A stretch of DNA of 44,248 nt from Haplomitrium mnioides. Taxonomy: Eukaryota; Marchantiophyta; Haplomitriopsida; Calobryales. Numbering within the stretch: the stretch's first letter is position 1; each line of letters begins with the position of its first letter. The notes beneath the pieces were generated by a model. The model had not been told where the DNA came from, did no database searches, and saw only the letters and a program-made list of their open reading frames with translations. The DNA lies in the NCBI GenBank assembly GCA_049999725.1, contig JBNGIS010020588.1, positions 28,990 to 73,237 of the forward strand, given 5' to 3'. Positions 20,531 to 31,547 of the stretch are shown here, one piece after another. Both the position numbers and the translations under genes were made by a program.

Positions 20531-22369
20531 TGTAGTAGATAGAGGGCTAGTAGCTGCAGAAAAGGTAGAAGGGAGTTGCTAACCAGCCCTCCAAAACATA
20601 TTGTGGGGACTAGAGAGAGTCGTGATCTAAGAGGGGAACGGGGAGGAAACTAGACACTATGTAGATCAGCGGGCAGATTTCCAAACTATATTATAACACC
20701 AAGGAAAACAAAGAACTTAACTGAAAATTGGAGAGATCCATCTAAGATTTCTGATTCTGAATTTCAATTCAATGGATAGAGCCTTTTGAGACGCATCCAA
20801 CAAGCCAAATTTCTATGCAAACTGAGCTGTCTACACCGAGATATGTTCACATGTCCAAAGGGTCTCTTTGTAAATTGCATGGATGTCGAAGGACGGAAAA
20901 TGTCAACGGAAACTTTTGGCCGTAACGGAATAAACAGCAATTGCCAGAAAAGGAACCGGTGACCGAAAGGTTACACCGTTCGTCTGAAAGTCCTAGCAGT
21001 CACAAGAAAATCATAGCAGTGGCCGGAAAGTTGCAGCGGTCGCTCGGAAGTGGCAGAGGTCGCCGGAAAATTGCAGATGTTATCTGTGAACAACTTAGAA
21101 GAAATTTGCACATTTGAAGGTTGAGATAGTGTCTGTTTCTTGTGTTCTTGGATGCATTTGAAAGCTCTCTTCAAGGCGCATCCAACAAGCTATACAATGT
21201 TGCAAATGGTTACTTCTACTAGACATTATATTCCTACGTAAAATCAGCTAATTCTAGCATTAGTTGGCTCATATCGGGACTGTTTGATGCTTGCTGCCTT
21301 CATTTCCTATCTATAGGGATAGATTTCAATTATACGCTTCTAACACAGGATCAATTAAAGGAAATGAAAAAACGGAACAGAAATTTATGACCAGAATTGA
21401 GAGAGAGAGGCAACGCAAATTTTCCAAGTCTCACATGCCACACACACTAAACACCAATGCAAAATGCTTATAAACAAAATCTTGATTTACCAGATCATGG
21501 CATTGTTTACATTCAGGGCATCAGTTGAGTGCACGATTTCTGGAACCAGATTTGACACATACTAAACACATAGAACTCAACAAACATGTACCGTAGGATA
21601 TTTCTGACATGAGGAAAACCATTCCTCCTGACTCCACTATAGGCAGGTCAATCCAGATCCTCAAGTCCACCACAGAATGACATTGAGCCATACTCCTCTT
21701 TTGGTTTGCCAATGCCTTACCACTTCAGCTCCCATAGATTATAGTCTCCCCTACACGTACGCGTATGCTCAACCTCCTTTGCAGAAAATCTCTCCACCAT
21801 CCATCATCACTAGAAAATCAGAAGAGAAGAAGACCCAGAATGAGAGAGAGAGAGAGACTGCGATGGCTAGCAAGAACCCCCTAAAAACATATTTTCCACC
21901 ACCTTGTATCTCTGATTTTCAGTCAACAGTCTTTTGTCCCTACCGCTTAACCATAAACCTGCCACCAACCGTTTTTCTTTAATTTCTTTGGCTGCAAATT
22001 TAAAATTGGCGCTTCCTCCTCATGGCCCACTTGAGACTTAATAAACATCCCAAATAAATTGTTGTCGGCACTCCTTAATCTCCAATGACAGGTTTGTCAG
22101 AGCTGCCCACTGTCACTTTTACCCTCCTTGTTGTCTTCAAATAGTTACCTGGTAAAAACTGAAATATACTCACACACACACAAATATGTCCGCTCGTTCC
22201 CTTGATTGTTCTATGCCTTATATCATTTTCCCAGAACCTACTTTAACTCAAGATTTAAAACAAACAAAATTTAGTAGCATATTGTTTTCCCTAGCTAAAT
22301 ACTTAAAATACTACTATCTATATATCGTTTTATTAGCTAAAAGAGCTATCGATAGAAGCTCCCTTAACA
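20531..22369 (-). mobile_element. 3' LTR of the nested element
   Basis: Pairs with 29578-31412. Roughly 7% of positions differ in the first 400 bp and about 5% in the last 640 bp. 21416-21726 is identical to 30463-30773 over 311 bp. A degenerate ~21-bp tandem repeat with the core GTCGCCGGAAAGT lies at about 20950-21075. ORFs within have no domain. Confidence 0.95.
20950..21075 (-). repeat. Degenerate ~21-bp repeat with CCGGAAAG core in LTR
   Basis: Five or six imperfect units such as GTGGCCGGAAAGTTGCAGC. The same array is at about 29995-30120 in the partner LTR. Confidence 0.75.
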
Positions 22370-22382
22370 TAGCCCCTCCTTG
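22370..22382 (-). other. Polypurine tract of the nested element
   Basis: CAAGGAGGGGCTA on the minus strand abuts the LTR start TGTTAAGG. It would prime plus-strand DNA synthesis. The outer element has related sequence (GGGACGCTC, then CCAAAGGATC) before its 3' LTR. Confidence 0.85.
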
Positions 22383-23012
22383 AGCTTGGAGCGTCCCTGC
22401 GACAAGGAGAAACAAGTGTCTACCACTGAAAAGAGTAGCCAAATAATCTCGGTGAAGAACCAGATTGAAAATCCTATTGAATGCTGGTGAAGAAGTTTGC
22501 AAGTACATTTGGTGCCATCCGAAGAAAATCTGCCAATTGAAGTCGCCAAACAAAAACCTCTGGAAATCTTGTGCATGTCGACTGAATATCGAAGTGATCA
22601 AGAGACAAACTGACCTAGATACCACTCTAGACAGATCCTGAAAAAAGTAACTCTCAATATATAACACTCAACACCCTTCGCTGGTATTCTGCACCCATTG
22701 TTGTATGTAATCCCAAAGTTTCCAACACCAATAAGGCTGTTTGTGACCTTCATTGGTATGACAGCTTAATCCCTTGGAGAGAAAGTAAGAGCTCTTTGAA
22801 GATTTTGTTCTAAAAAAGAGAGGTGTTTGGAGAGAGTGTCGATTCGTTTGATCAAGAGGAGTAGTCAAACCCAACCAGAACCACCTACTGTAAGACTAGA
22901 CAACAGAGGACAACCAGGGATGCACACAAACACAAGGATGTTTTGAGCAGGAATTACAAACAACAAATGGTGGAAAATTGAGTAGAAAATTGAAACACAC
23001 AAAAAAACACAA
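22383..23012 (-). other. Non-coding stretch between integrase and polypurine tract
   Basis: About 630 bp with only short ORFs (60-68 codons) and no domain. There is no envelope-like gene, which some Athila elements carry here. Confidence 0.7.
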
Positions 23013-26000
23013 CTATCTGGAATAGTAACGTTTGACTCTATTAGCATTCAATGTGGTTGCAAAAGGAGATCCATCCAATGTTTCCAGCTGTAAGGAGCCG
23101 CTAGCATAGGCCTGCACCACTCTATAAGGACCTAACCAATTACTCCATAACTTGGGTGGAAAGTGCATTGCTCGGGTATCATAAACCAAAACTAAGTATT
23201 GGCTATTGAATGACCGGTTGCGAATATGAGAGTCATGATATTGTTTGGTGACAACCTTGGATTGTACCCGATTGTTTGTGGCCTGCGTGCGAGTCTCATC
23301 CAAGTTCTGGAAAGTCATTAATCTCTCTTGCAGAGATTCAGAACTAGGTAGCGTTTTGGCTATGGCAATGCGAAGGGATGGAATTTGAATCTCTATTGGT
23401 AGAATGGCTTCTTGTCCATATGTCAATTGAAAGGGAGTATAACTTGTAGCTTCCTTGCTAGTTGTTCGGTATGCCCAGAGAGTTGCAGGTAGCTGCTCAT
23501 CCTAGTCCAAGGCATGAGAGTCAATAGTGGTCTACAAAATGCGCTTCAACACTTTATTAGTGCTTTCAGTGTGACCATTTGCTTGAGGATGATAAGGTGC
23601 AGACTTTCTATGCTTAATCTGGTAGGTGTGAGTAAGGTTAGCAATCACGTTATTGATGAAATGGGTTCCACGATCACTAACTAACTCAAGAGGACATCCA
23701 AAGCGAGTAAGTATACAAGAATACAAGAAGTTGGCCACTGAGATGGCATCATCAGTTTGGAGAGCTTTGGCCTCAACCCATTTGGTGACATAGTTCGTTG
23801 CAACCTAAATATAGCGATTTTGCCGGTAACGTGTTGTTGGATTGATAGGACCCATGAAATCTAAACCCCACTTCTCAAAGGCTGACGGAGGCAAGATGGG
23901 ATGAAGGGGCATCTCATCGCAAAAGTGAGGTTTGCCAAGGCATTGGCAGCTATCACATGTGCTCACAAATGCATGGGAGTTTGAGAAGATGGTTGGCCAC
24001 CAATATCCAGCAAGTAGGACTTTTTGAGTTGTTGTCCGCTTGGAGAAATGGCCACCACAAGCAACACTGTGGGTTTCACTAAGCACTGTGGGAACCTCCA
24101 ATGGGAGGAGGCAACGCTGTAAAACACCATCTCTACTTAGCTGATATAACATTCCCTCCAAAATAGAAAATGAGGCACATGAACGAATAAATTGAGCCTG
24201 ATTTGCTGGCGAGATTGTTGCAGGACAGCAACCAGAAGTGAGAAATATAATAATGGCTTGATACCATGGGTGATTGGCCATTTGCAGTAACTGATCAGAG
24301 GTATCATGAGGAGCTGGTTCCGAATCTGTTTGGAACACTAGATGCATATGCGGTTCGATTGTAGACCCAATGGAAGAAGATGTTGAATCATGTTCCAAGG
24401 AGTTGACTAAGAGATGTGTTGGATCATGGTCATCTTCTGCCAAGAAAAGGAGGGATAAGTCTGGAAATTCGGCATCCAAATCTATGGAAGATGGAGAACC
24501 AGGTAAGTGTGACAGAAAATCAGCATTCCCATGCTTTCGACCAGGTCTGACTTCCATAGTGAACTGAAACTCTTATAAGAGGATAACCCATTGTGCCAAT
24601 CTACCAGTCAATTCAGCCTTATTAACAATATACTTAAGTGCATCATGATCAATGACAAAAATAAATGGGTTTCCAAGAAGATAATGACGGAGTTTCTTGG
24701 CAGCAAATATCATGCTCAATGCCTCACGTTTAGTGACTGAATAATTGCGCTCTGGTTTGCTCAATTGCCTCCATGCGTAATAGATTGGTCTCTCCTTCTT
24801 GTTTTGAATTTGAGCCATAACCACTCATATAGCTGTAAGGGATGTATCCACCATCATATAGAATGGGAGGCTCCAATCGATTGGTGCTAAATAAGGAAGC
24901 GAAGCAAGGATGTCTCTGATAGTTTCAAAGGCAGTTTGGTAGTCTGTTGTCCAGTGAAAATCTACTAAAGGACTGGTGAGTGAATACAAAGGAGCAGCAA
25001 TAGTAGATAGTTTCTCACAGTAACGTCGACAGTATGTGGCTTTGCCCAAGAAGTGTTGGACATCTTTTACACCCTTAGGAACTGGGAGATTAGAAATTAT
25101 AGCTACTTTGGTAGGATCTGGATGCATTCCATGTATGAAGACCACATGTCCAAGAAGGACACCTGCCAGAGCTAAAAACTTGCACTTCTTGGGATTTAAT
25201 GAGATCCCAAATTCACGACAACACTGAAAAGCAAGACTCAGCCTTTGGAGATGGCTATCTCTTAAGCTGTACACTGTGAAATCATGTAAATAGATTTCAA
25301 TGCACTATTGTGGACCTAAAGTGAGAGGTTGAAAAGCTATGATCATTACCCTTTGAAAAGCACTTGGGGCATTACAAAGGCTAAATACTAGTTTATTGTA
25401 AAAGTAACACCCAAATTGAGTAGTGATTGTAGTTAGAGATCTGCTATCTGGGTGGATAGATATCTGGTTATAACATGAAAAACCATCCATGAAACTATAA
25501 CATTCATGACCTACAACATTGTCAAGAATTGTATCAATAAAAGGAATAGAGAAATGTTCTAGCTCCGTGGCAGCATTCAAGGACTTAAAGTCCCTACAAA
25601 TTCTAACTGATCTATCTAGTTTTGGAACCACGACTATTGGGGAGACCCAATCTATTAGTCCAGCAGGAGAGATAATTCCAGCATGAAGCATTCGATCAAT
25701 ATCTTGCTTAACAAGCTCAGTGTATTTGGGATTTAACCTATAGGGCTTGTGTCGCACTGGCTGAACATTGTTCTTCAATCTGATATGATATTCATAAATG
25801 GAAGGAGGAATTCCCAACATCTCATCATATTCTCACGCAAATATATCGATATAATTAGTGACAAGTTCCAAAAAAACATGCTGTTGAATGTCACAGATCT
25901 TATCATAAACTCTAAGAGCCTTATGCTGGTCAGGAATGACAAGGAGATCTTTAAAACTTACTGAGATATTGTAACAAGGAGTGAGTAGAGATGAGAGTTG

Positions 26001-26250
26001 CACCTCCTCTTCACTAGGAGGGTCTAGTTGCACAAGGAACCTTGGATATTGAGTGATGTCATGTAGCTCCAAAAAGGTCTCCTGTAAAGTCTGAAAAGTG
26101 GTAGTCCTCTCAGGTATGTACAAATCGATGGTAATGCGATGCGATTCAGGACCCAAAGATAAGGTGCAATTATGAAAGTTCATCGTGGCTTGGGTTTGAT
26201 GTAGCCATGGGCGTCCAAGGATGTATGGCTTGGGTCTGATGTATGCAAGG
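23013..26250 (-). pseudogene. pol: RT, RNase H and integrase of the nested element
   Basis: From 26183 to 23013 one frame of 1,057 codons continues without any indel. It is interrupted only by TGA 25833, TAG 25305, TGA 24825, TAA 24573, TAG 23805, TAG 23532 and TAG 23502. RT shows DWVSPIVVVPKLDRSV, FMDGFSCYNQI and FSLCNAPSAFQ. The active site is YLHD (near 25295) in place of YLDD. RNase H has FYMMVDTS, KREALSMIFA and VIDHDALKYI. Integrase has the HHCC zinc finger (HSVACGGH...CDSCQ, about 24080-23950). Core residues lie in LDFMGP (near 23860), VSDRGTHF (near 23670) and NGHTESTNK (near 23560). The tail GPYRVV...LNANRVKRYYSR ends at 23013. The D-to-H change alone should abolish polymerase activity. 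Confidence 0.93.
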
Positions 26251-26782
26251 TAGATATTACCAAATAAGTGACCAAATATTCTTGATCAGAGATCACAGTA
26301 GGAACATTTCGGAGTTCTTCTAATGGTGGGACTTCTCGACCATCAGCAACCTTCAAAATAATCTGGGAAGGACATAAGTGTGCCGATGTATACCCAATCA
26401 AATGCATAGTCTTCTCTATCATTATGTTTACTATAGAGCTAGCGTCAAGATGAGCATCTGGAATTAATAAACCATCAATGCATGGGGTACCAGGGTCATA
26501 AAGAGAGACCATGCTTACTGTTGAAGTAGTTGAGGTCAATTCATTTGGGGGAGATGGACTAGGGAATATGGAAGGAGAGAAATGCCTCTTTTCTAGCTTC
26601 TCATCCCTTCCTCCTACTACAACCTTCCCAACTGGATTTGCTAAAGATAGCAAAAGGTTATTATCCATGTTTTGTAAGGATTTCTTCTTGGCAAACATTG
26701 GATATGCGTCGCTTGAGTCCTCTAAAAGTTGGGTCGAAAACGGTTGCATTGGTTTGACTGACAATACGGAGTCTGATTTCAA
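26180..26782 (-). pseudogene. Protease region of the nested element
   Basis: This continues the gag frame after one TAG at 26825. It contains SMVSLYDPGTP, then HLDASSIVNIM, where the family motif would be DSG or DTG. Catalytic Asp is kept but the invariant Gly is Ser, so the protease is probably dead. A frame break near 26230 moves the conserved YILGRPWLHQ segment into the downstream RT frame. Confidence 0.85.
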
Positions 26783-26824
26783 GGGCTGCTGAATAGATGG
26801 ATGCTTCTTGGTCCTGATTTTAAG

Positions 26825-28883
26825 CTATTTACGTCTGAAGGACAAGGCTTTCTTGAGTATCATCCAAGTTTTAGGCTGAAGAGCTAGCAATTGTCCAAAG
26901 GATATTGATGCTGGCTTCTGGACCAGATCTGCTACAATGTCATATGGAGAATGTCCCTCCACTATGGTGCTGGTCTTCTTCAAACTTCTGAATCGCATGG
27001 GTAGAGGTTTCCCTTTACTACGATCGAGTGCAGAAGGCATATCTGCAATGTTCAAGGGCATAGGAACTGTTGTAGCTGAACTAGCATGTGGTTTCATAAC
27101 AGGGGGTCTCATTTGCACTAAGTTGGGAGCTTTATGAATGGGTGGAGATTTTCGAGAAATTTTAGTAGGAGACTCGACTAGGCTTGCTGGAAGTAGACCT
27201 GGTTGAAGGATTAGCAACTTTGTGAGCTCTTGTCCAGAACGTAGTGTGATATAGCTAGGAACTACCTGAATGGATTGAACAGAATGCTCATTGGGATTGG
27301 ATCCTGATTGTCCAGGCTGTGCAGATAAAGTCACATATTGGAAATTTTGAGGGGTCAGTCTTTGTGCTTCGGTTTGAGCATCTGGATAAGTTAAAGGAAC
27401 AGTTCCTGGTCCATGTACAAGAGCAAGCATAAGCGGTGGATAGTGTATTGTTGGGGCTACTTGGGTTGCTGTTGGGAGGTAAGTTATACAAGGAGGGGGT
27501 GGAGGCAAAGTACCTTGCTGATAATATGAAGCTCCTTGTTGTATATGAGGCAAATGAACAGGATATGCACCTTGATGGGTCAAAAACTGAGAACCAGGTG
27601 AATGATATCCCCATTGCGATTTATATGTGCTATTGTTTGGAATCCTTGCAAAATTCATGCCCTTGAACTGTTGCAGACGATATGGAGGCTTATGTGGACA
27701 ATACCTGCAAATGTGTCTTAACTGTCCACACTCATAACATGTAACTTGAGAAGGTGGTCTCTCGGGCAAGTTTTGGGAATACATGGGCTGTGAATTGTTC
27801 CTGAGAGGGTATGCACTGAGGGCATGGACTGCAGTATGAGATTCTTCTTGCAACTGAAGCATGTCATGAACTACCCTTTGCACTCGACAATCGCTGGTGT
27901 TATGGTTGGAAACCGTACACGTAGCACACCGTTGATTTTGTTTAGGTATTCTACATGTATCTTTTGTATGACCAGACTTATTGCAATCTGTACACCACAA
28001 ATTTAAGGGAGTTGGATAGGTAGGTGCACATTGTGAATTCACCAATTGAAGCTTGAGATTATTCAGCTGCTCTGCCAACATGTTTGTAACTTCGGTCTTC
28101 AATTCAGAAGTAATGGAGGCCATATCCTCCTTCTTGAATGCAGAAGATGTCTTAAGAACTTTCAATTGGTACCACCGGAGCTAAAATTTGGGCAGCAAGA
28201 GTTTCTGTTGGATAACATGATTTGGCTCAGTACAATGGTACTTGTAGCAGAAATGAGGCTGGTTGGCCTGTGTGGCCATATGTTGGAGAAGTTTCCTCCA
28301 TTTTCATCTTCATGCATTCAAAGGCTCGGGCCAAATTGATGGCACACTCTAGTGTATCTGGATCTGGGAGGTACAGATGAGACTGAATCTGTTGAGGCAG
28401 ACCACGAATGAATAAGCCTACTTGTTCTTCTTGAGGAGGAAGTGTTGGACGTTTTGCCACCAAAGACTTAAACCTATTGCTGCAGTCCTGAGTTGACTCA
28501 CTAGCATACATTTTAAATTTTAATAAATCATCCCAAGAGTGGCCAGAAAGGCTATTGCTGAATCTAGCCAGAAATGCAGCTTTAAGATCATTCCAATTCT
28601 GATGGTGTGAGGCCTCATCAAAATACCAATTGATGGCTTGTCCATCTAAGGTTGTTGGAAATCAAATATGTAAGACATCTGGCGCATCACCATAGGCCAT
28701 TGTCATAGTTGTGAATCTATTGATATGTTTGTCCGCATCCACTTTATCATGAACAAGATTGCTGTAGAATCTATCGCAAATATAACAAGCACCGGTAGGA
28801 GCAATAGCCGCCATAGAGAAAATAGGGAGACTCACAACTAAGCTAACTGCTGGAGGGGAGGACAGAGGACTTGGTAGTCTCAA
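26825..28883 (-). pseudogene. gag: gag of the nested element, with three CCHC zinc knuckles
   Basis: Starts at the Met at 28883 or, more likely, 28814 (MAAIAPTGACYICDRF), which matches the start in the outer element. The gag core (DKVDADKHINRF, FPTTLDGQAINWYF, LPQQIQSHLYLPDP) is split by TGA 28662 and a frame break between 28227 and 28165. The downstream 446-codon segment has three zinc knuckles, all C-x2-C-x4-H-x4-C: 27994-27953, 27928-27887 and 27739-27698. A Gln/Pro-rich region and PPY-like motifs follow. It ends at TAG 26825, with the protease in the same frame. Gag packages the RNA in virus-like particles. Confidence 0.92.
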
Positions 28884-29559
28884 CCTAGGGAAAAAAGAAA
28901 ACTAAACCTTAACACAATCTAAGAGATATCGATGATGTCTCATACAACCCAAGTCCTTAATCTGCAAGAAAAGAATCCTGAATACTAGACTGGTCCATAA
29001 AGAAGAAAAGAAAGATGCATTCACAAAAGAAATGAGAAGGTTCCAGCATCTCTTGTGCCCTCGAAGAAAGCAAATAGGAAGAATGAGTAGGAAGGCTGGA
29101 CAGCCTATGTTTCCAGGATTGTTTTGACTAAATTAGAAGAACTTGTTATGACAGAGAAAATCACATAATCAAAAGGAAAAAAGATGGTTACCAAACAAGC
29201 TGCTGGGTTGCGATTTCTTGAAGAAGACTATACTCTCCACCCAGACTTAGATGGATTGTTGTGACATTCGTAAACTCAATGAAATCTAGTTGAAACAAAA
29301 GAGACTAAAAGCTTACTATGGTGAGAAGCTATAGGAAACAGTACCAAAATAGTCAGTATCTAGGCCAATCGAAAAGCAACAACCTCATGTACGATATTAA
29401 AATCTCCATTGGAAGGAAAGCGCTCAGCCAACCATAAGAGTGTAAAAACAATTTCACCCCATACCAGCTCAATAGCTTGTGCCATTGGGAGACCCATCAA
29501 ATTACCGTAGACACAGCCTCATACATCACAAAAGGCCATGGGTGTTCCATGAATGATTC
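28884..29559 (-). other. Leader of the nested element
   Basis: About 680 bp between primer-binding site and gag, with no domain-bearing ORF. It would contain packaging signals, but none can be recognised by eye. Confidence 0.7.
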
Positions 29560-29571
29560 GCAACGGCGCCA
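29560..29571 (-). other. tRNA-Asp-type primer-binding site (nested element)
   Basis: TGGCGCCGTTGC on the minus strand, six bases after the LTR end CTACTACA. It is complementary to the 3' end of plant tRNA-Asp (GCAACGGCGCCA), the primer commonly used by Athila-group elements. Confidence 0.9.
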
Positions 29572-29577
29572 AAAATA

Positions 29578-31412
29578 TGTAGTAGATGGAGGGCTAGTAG
29601 CTGCATAAAAGGTAGAAGGGAGTTGCTAACCAGCCCTCCAAAACATATTGTGGGGACAGGGGAGAGTCATGATCTGAGAGGGGAACGGAGAGGAAACTAG
29701 ACACTCTATAGATCAACGGGCAGATTTCCAAACAATATTATAACACCAAGGAGAGCATAGAACTTAGCTGAAAATTGGAGAGATCCATCTAAGCTTTCTG
29801 ATTCTGAATTTCAATTCAATGGATAGAGCCTTTTGAGATGCATCCAACAAGCCAAAGTTCACTGCAAACTGATGTGTCTACACCGAGATACATTCATATG
29901 TCCAAAGGGTCTCTTTGTAAATTGCATGGATGTCGATGGATGGAAAATGTCAACGGAAACTTGTGGCCGTAACGGAAAAAACAGCAATTGCCGGAATAGG
30001 AACCGGTAACCAGAAGGTTACACCGGTTGCCTGAAAGTCCTACCAGTCGCCGGAAAGTCATAGTGGTGGCCGGAAAGTTGCAGTGGTCGCCGAGAAATGG
30101 TAGAGGTCGCCGGAAAATTGCAGATGTTATCTGTGAACAACTGAGAAGAAATTTGCACATTTGAAGGTTGAGATGATGTCCGTTTGTTGTGTTCTTAGAT
30201 GCATTTGAAAGCTCTCTTCAAGGCGCATCCAACAAGCTATACAATGTTGCAAATGGTTACTTCTACTAGACATTATGTTCCTACGTAAAATCAACTAATT
30301 CTAGCATTAGTTGGCTCATATCGAGACTGTTTGATGCTTGTTGCCTTCATTTCCTATCTACAGGGATAGATTTCAGTTATGCGCTTCTAACATAGGATCA
30401 ATTAAAGGAAATGAAAAAACTGAACAGAAAATTATGACCAAAATTGAGAGAGAGAGGCAACACAAATTTTCCAAGTCTCACATGCCACACACACTAAACA
30501 CCAATGCAAAATGCTTATAAACAAAATCTTGATTTACCAGATCATGGCATTGTTTACATTCAGGGCATCAGTTGAGTGCACGATTTCTGGAACCAGATTT
30601 GACACATACTAAACACATAGAACTCAACAAACATGTACCGTAGGATATTTCTGACATGAGGAAAACCATTCCTCCTGACTCCACTATAGGCAGGTCAATC
30701 CAGATCCTCAAGTCCACCACAGAATGACATTGAGCCATACTCCTCTTTTGGTTTGCCAATGCCTTACCACTTCGTCTCCCATAGATTATAGTCTCCCCTA
30801 TACGTACGCGTATGCTCAACCTCCTTTGCAGAAAATCTCTCCACCACCTATCATCACTAGAAAATCAGAAGAGAAGAAGACCCAGAATGAGAAAGAGACC
30901 GCGATGGCTAGCAAGAACCCCCTAAAAACATATTTTCCACCACCTTGTATCTCTGATTTTCAGCCAACAGTCTTCTGTCCCTACCGCTTAACCATAAACC
31001 TGCCACTAGCCGTTTTTCTTTAATTTCTTTGGCTGCAAATTTAAAATTGGCGCTTCCTCCTCATGGTCCACTTGAGACTTAATAAACATCCCAAATAAAT
31101 TTTTGTCGGCGCTCCTTAATCTCCAATGGTAGGTTTGTGAGAGCTGCCCACTGCCACTTTTACCCTCCTTGTTGTCTTCAAATAGTTACCTAGTAAAAAC
31201 TAAAATATACTCTCACAAACATACAAATATGTCCGCTGGTTCCCTTGATTGTTGTGTGCCTTACATCATTTGCCTTGAACCTACTTTAACTCAAGATTTA
31301 AAACAAATAAAATTTAGTAGCATATTGTTTTCCCTAGCTAAATACTTAAAATACTACTATCTATATATCATTTTAGTAATTAAAAGAGCTATCGGTAGAA
31401 GCTCCCTTAACA
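29578..31412 (-). mobile_element. 5' LTR of the nested element
   Basis: Minus-strand ends TGTTAAGGGAGCTTC and CCATCTACTACA, followed by the primer-binding site. It is collinear with 20531-22369 and flanked by CTTGC at 31413-31417. Confidence 0.95.
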
Positions 31413-31417
31413 CTTGC

Positions 31418-31547
31418 TCTTTGTTTGTCAAATTTTTTCATCCAAGTGTTCTATTCCTTTCCACCATGCCACGACCCATCCTTGGGAATTCCAGAGCAGC
31501 CAGGCAATATTCTTTGCACGGGACGCTCAGGATTAAACCAAAGGATC
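31418..31547 (+). other. Outer element: 3' internal remnant and polypurine tract
   Basis: Resumes the outer element after the nested insertion. It ends GGGACGCTC and AAACCAAAGGATC before the 3' LTR. The last purine-rich bases are the likely polypurine tract, somewhat decayed. GGGACGCTC is also found beside the polypurine tract of the nested element. Confidence 0.7.

Larger units (their letters stand above)
20531..31412 (-). mobile_element. Nested Ty3/gypsy element (Athila/Tat type), full length
   Basis: A 10,882-bp insertion in opposite orientation within the outer element, with direct LTRs of 1,835 bp (29578-31412, 5' side) and 1,839 bp (20531-22369, 3' side). Ends are TGTTAAGG...CTACTACA on the minus strand. 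A 12-base tRNA-Asp-type primer-binding site, gag, protease, RT, RNase H, integrase and a polypurine tract are all present in canonical order. No env-like ORF lies between integrase and the 3' LTR. Protein and PBS similarity shows it is a close relative of its host element. Nonsense mutations, two frame breaks and changed catalytic residues make it inactive. Confidence 0.95.

Noticed and set aside
22383-23012. Envelope-like gene after integrase in the nested element
   Set aside because: Only ORFs of at most 68 codons are present, with no hydrophobic or signal-peptide pattern.
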